From contig JAAXIE010000150.1 of assembly GCA_012270525.1 (NCBI GenBank), positions 1-5,815 on the forward strand: DNA of 5,815 nucleotides, in the 5' to 3' direction. Each line of letters opens with the position of its first letter. The stretch's first letter is position 1. The DNA comes from Dehalococcoidia bacterium (lineage in GTDB: Bacteria; Chloroflexota; Dehalococcoidia; UBA3495; JAAXIE01). Under the pieces are notes generated by a model. That model searched no databases. It saw only the letters and a program-made list of their open reading frames with translations, and had not been told where the DNA came from. A program made the translations under genes and the position numbers. Positions 5,505 through 5,815 of the stretch are shown here, one piece after another.

Positions 5505-5815
5505 ATGACGGTCAGAAGCCGGAAGCGTAGGCGGGTTGCCAGGGTAAGACCAAAGATGCCGGAGGATGAGATGATCACCAATCTTGAGGTGTCCCAGAAA
5601 CACCAAGGAAGGGAACCAGTGTTCAGCTTGGAGGGTGTTACCCCCGTCAGAAGGAACGGGCAAGTCACGAAGTACTCAACCACCATAACCGTGGGTCGTG
5701 TGGGAGAACTGTTGGATGCCGAGCGTATCCGCGTGGACTACGACTACCAGAGGGGAATCCGGACAACCTATGGTTCGGACGGTACCGAGCGTCGCACTCC
5801 CATGGTGGATTGGGA
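5505..5815 (+). CDS. unrecognised protein with basic N-terminus and YQRG motif (3' end outside window)
   Basis: The frame is open from ATG 5505 to the end of the window, giving 103 residues and no stop. Residues 2-18 are strongly basic (RSRKRRR then R-x-x-R-x-R-x-K), suggesting contact with nucleic acid. About residues 38-60 form strand-like segments, followed by a helix-like VGRVGELLDAE and then IRVDYDYQRGIR with a TPMVDW segment. A V-x-x-x-YQR stretch followed by P-x-(V/I)-D occurs near the start of several DNA-directed families (DUF262/GmrSD-type, ParB-like and DndB/DGQHR-type proteins), but too little is visible to choose one. It is divergent from the methyltransferase and has its own strong promoter and ribosome site. 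Codon use differs from the metabolic genes: 8 of 17 Arg codons are AGA or AGG, suggesting a foreign origin. A role as the partner or effector of the methyltransferase is inference only. Confidence 0.8.
   Translation, partial: MTVRSRKRRRVARVRPKMPEDEMITNLEVSQKHQGREPVFSLEGVTPVRRNGQVTKYSTTITVGRVGELLDAERIRVDYDYQRGIRTTYGSDGTERRTPMVDW

Noticed and set aside
5445..5663. Minus-strand frames opposite the right-hand partial gene
   Set aside because: The plus-strand frame has a strong promoter and ribosome site and stays open to the window end. The minus-strand frames lack both and run over the promoter.
1..5815. tRNA or rRNA genes, CRISPR arrays, insertion sequences or attachment sites
   Set aside because: No cloverleaf, regularly spaced repeat array, transposase frame or flanking duplication was seen on reading through the window.

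Overview
The window is GC-rich and densely coded. It joins a stretch of ordinary chromosomal metabolic genes (positions 1 to about 4000) to a short region at the right end that looks like a DNA-modification or defence locus. The housekeeping part suggests a high-GC free-living bacterium. The gene mix (gyrA, a lone flavin reductase, a CitE-like CoA lyase and folB) would fit Chloroflexota or a similar lineage, but nothing here proves a phylum and that assignment is weak.

Left part. The window opens inside gyrA and shows the whole C-terminal DNA-wrapping domain with its GyrA box and acidic tail. After a 199-bp gap with a plausible promoter comes a small alpha/beta hydrolase with a complete Ser-Asp-His triad. 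It converges on a minus-strand flavin reductase-like protein. A 130-bp divergent gap, with a good promoter facing the flavin reductase and a 2 x 11-bp tandem repeat next to the other gene's ribosome binding site, separates the flavin reductase from a two-gene plus-strand unit. That unit is a citrate lyase beta/malyl-CoA lyase-type enzyme followed after 6 nt by folB (dihydroneopterin aldolase).

Right part. Convergent with folB is a minus-strand DNA methyltransferase of the amino type, with motif order X, I, then TSPPY, most likely cytosine-N4. It is transcribed away from a partial plus-strand gene that runs off the window. That gene encodes a very basic N-terminus followed by a V-D-Y-D-Y-Q-R-G stretch, and I cannot assign its family. 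The roughly 260-bp gap between them is locally AT-rich. It carries a strong sigma70-like promoter facing the partial gene and four copies of TACGTA within 71 bp, two of them forming a perfect inverted repeat and two flanking a 12-bp palindrome at the -10/+1 region. The only other TACGTA I found in the window lies inside the flavin reductase gene. The best candidate for something undescribed is therefore this divergent methyltransferase/unknown-protein pair with a shared, palindrome-rich control region. Whether it is a restriction-modification system, a self-regulated methylase or another defence module cannot be settled here because the partner gene is cut off.
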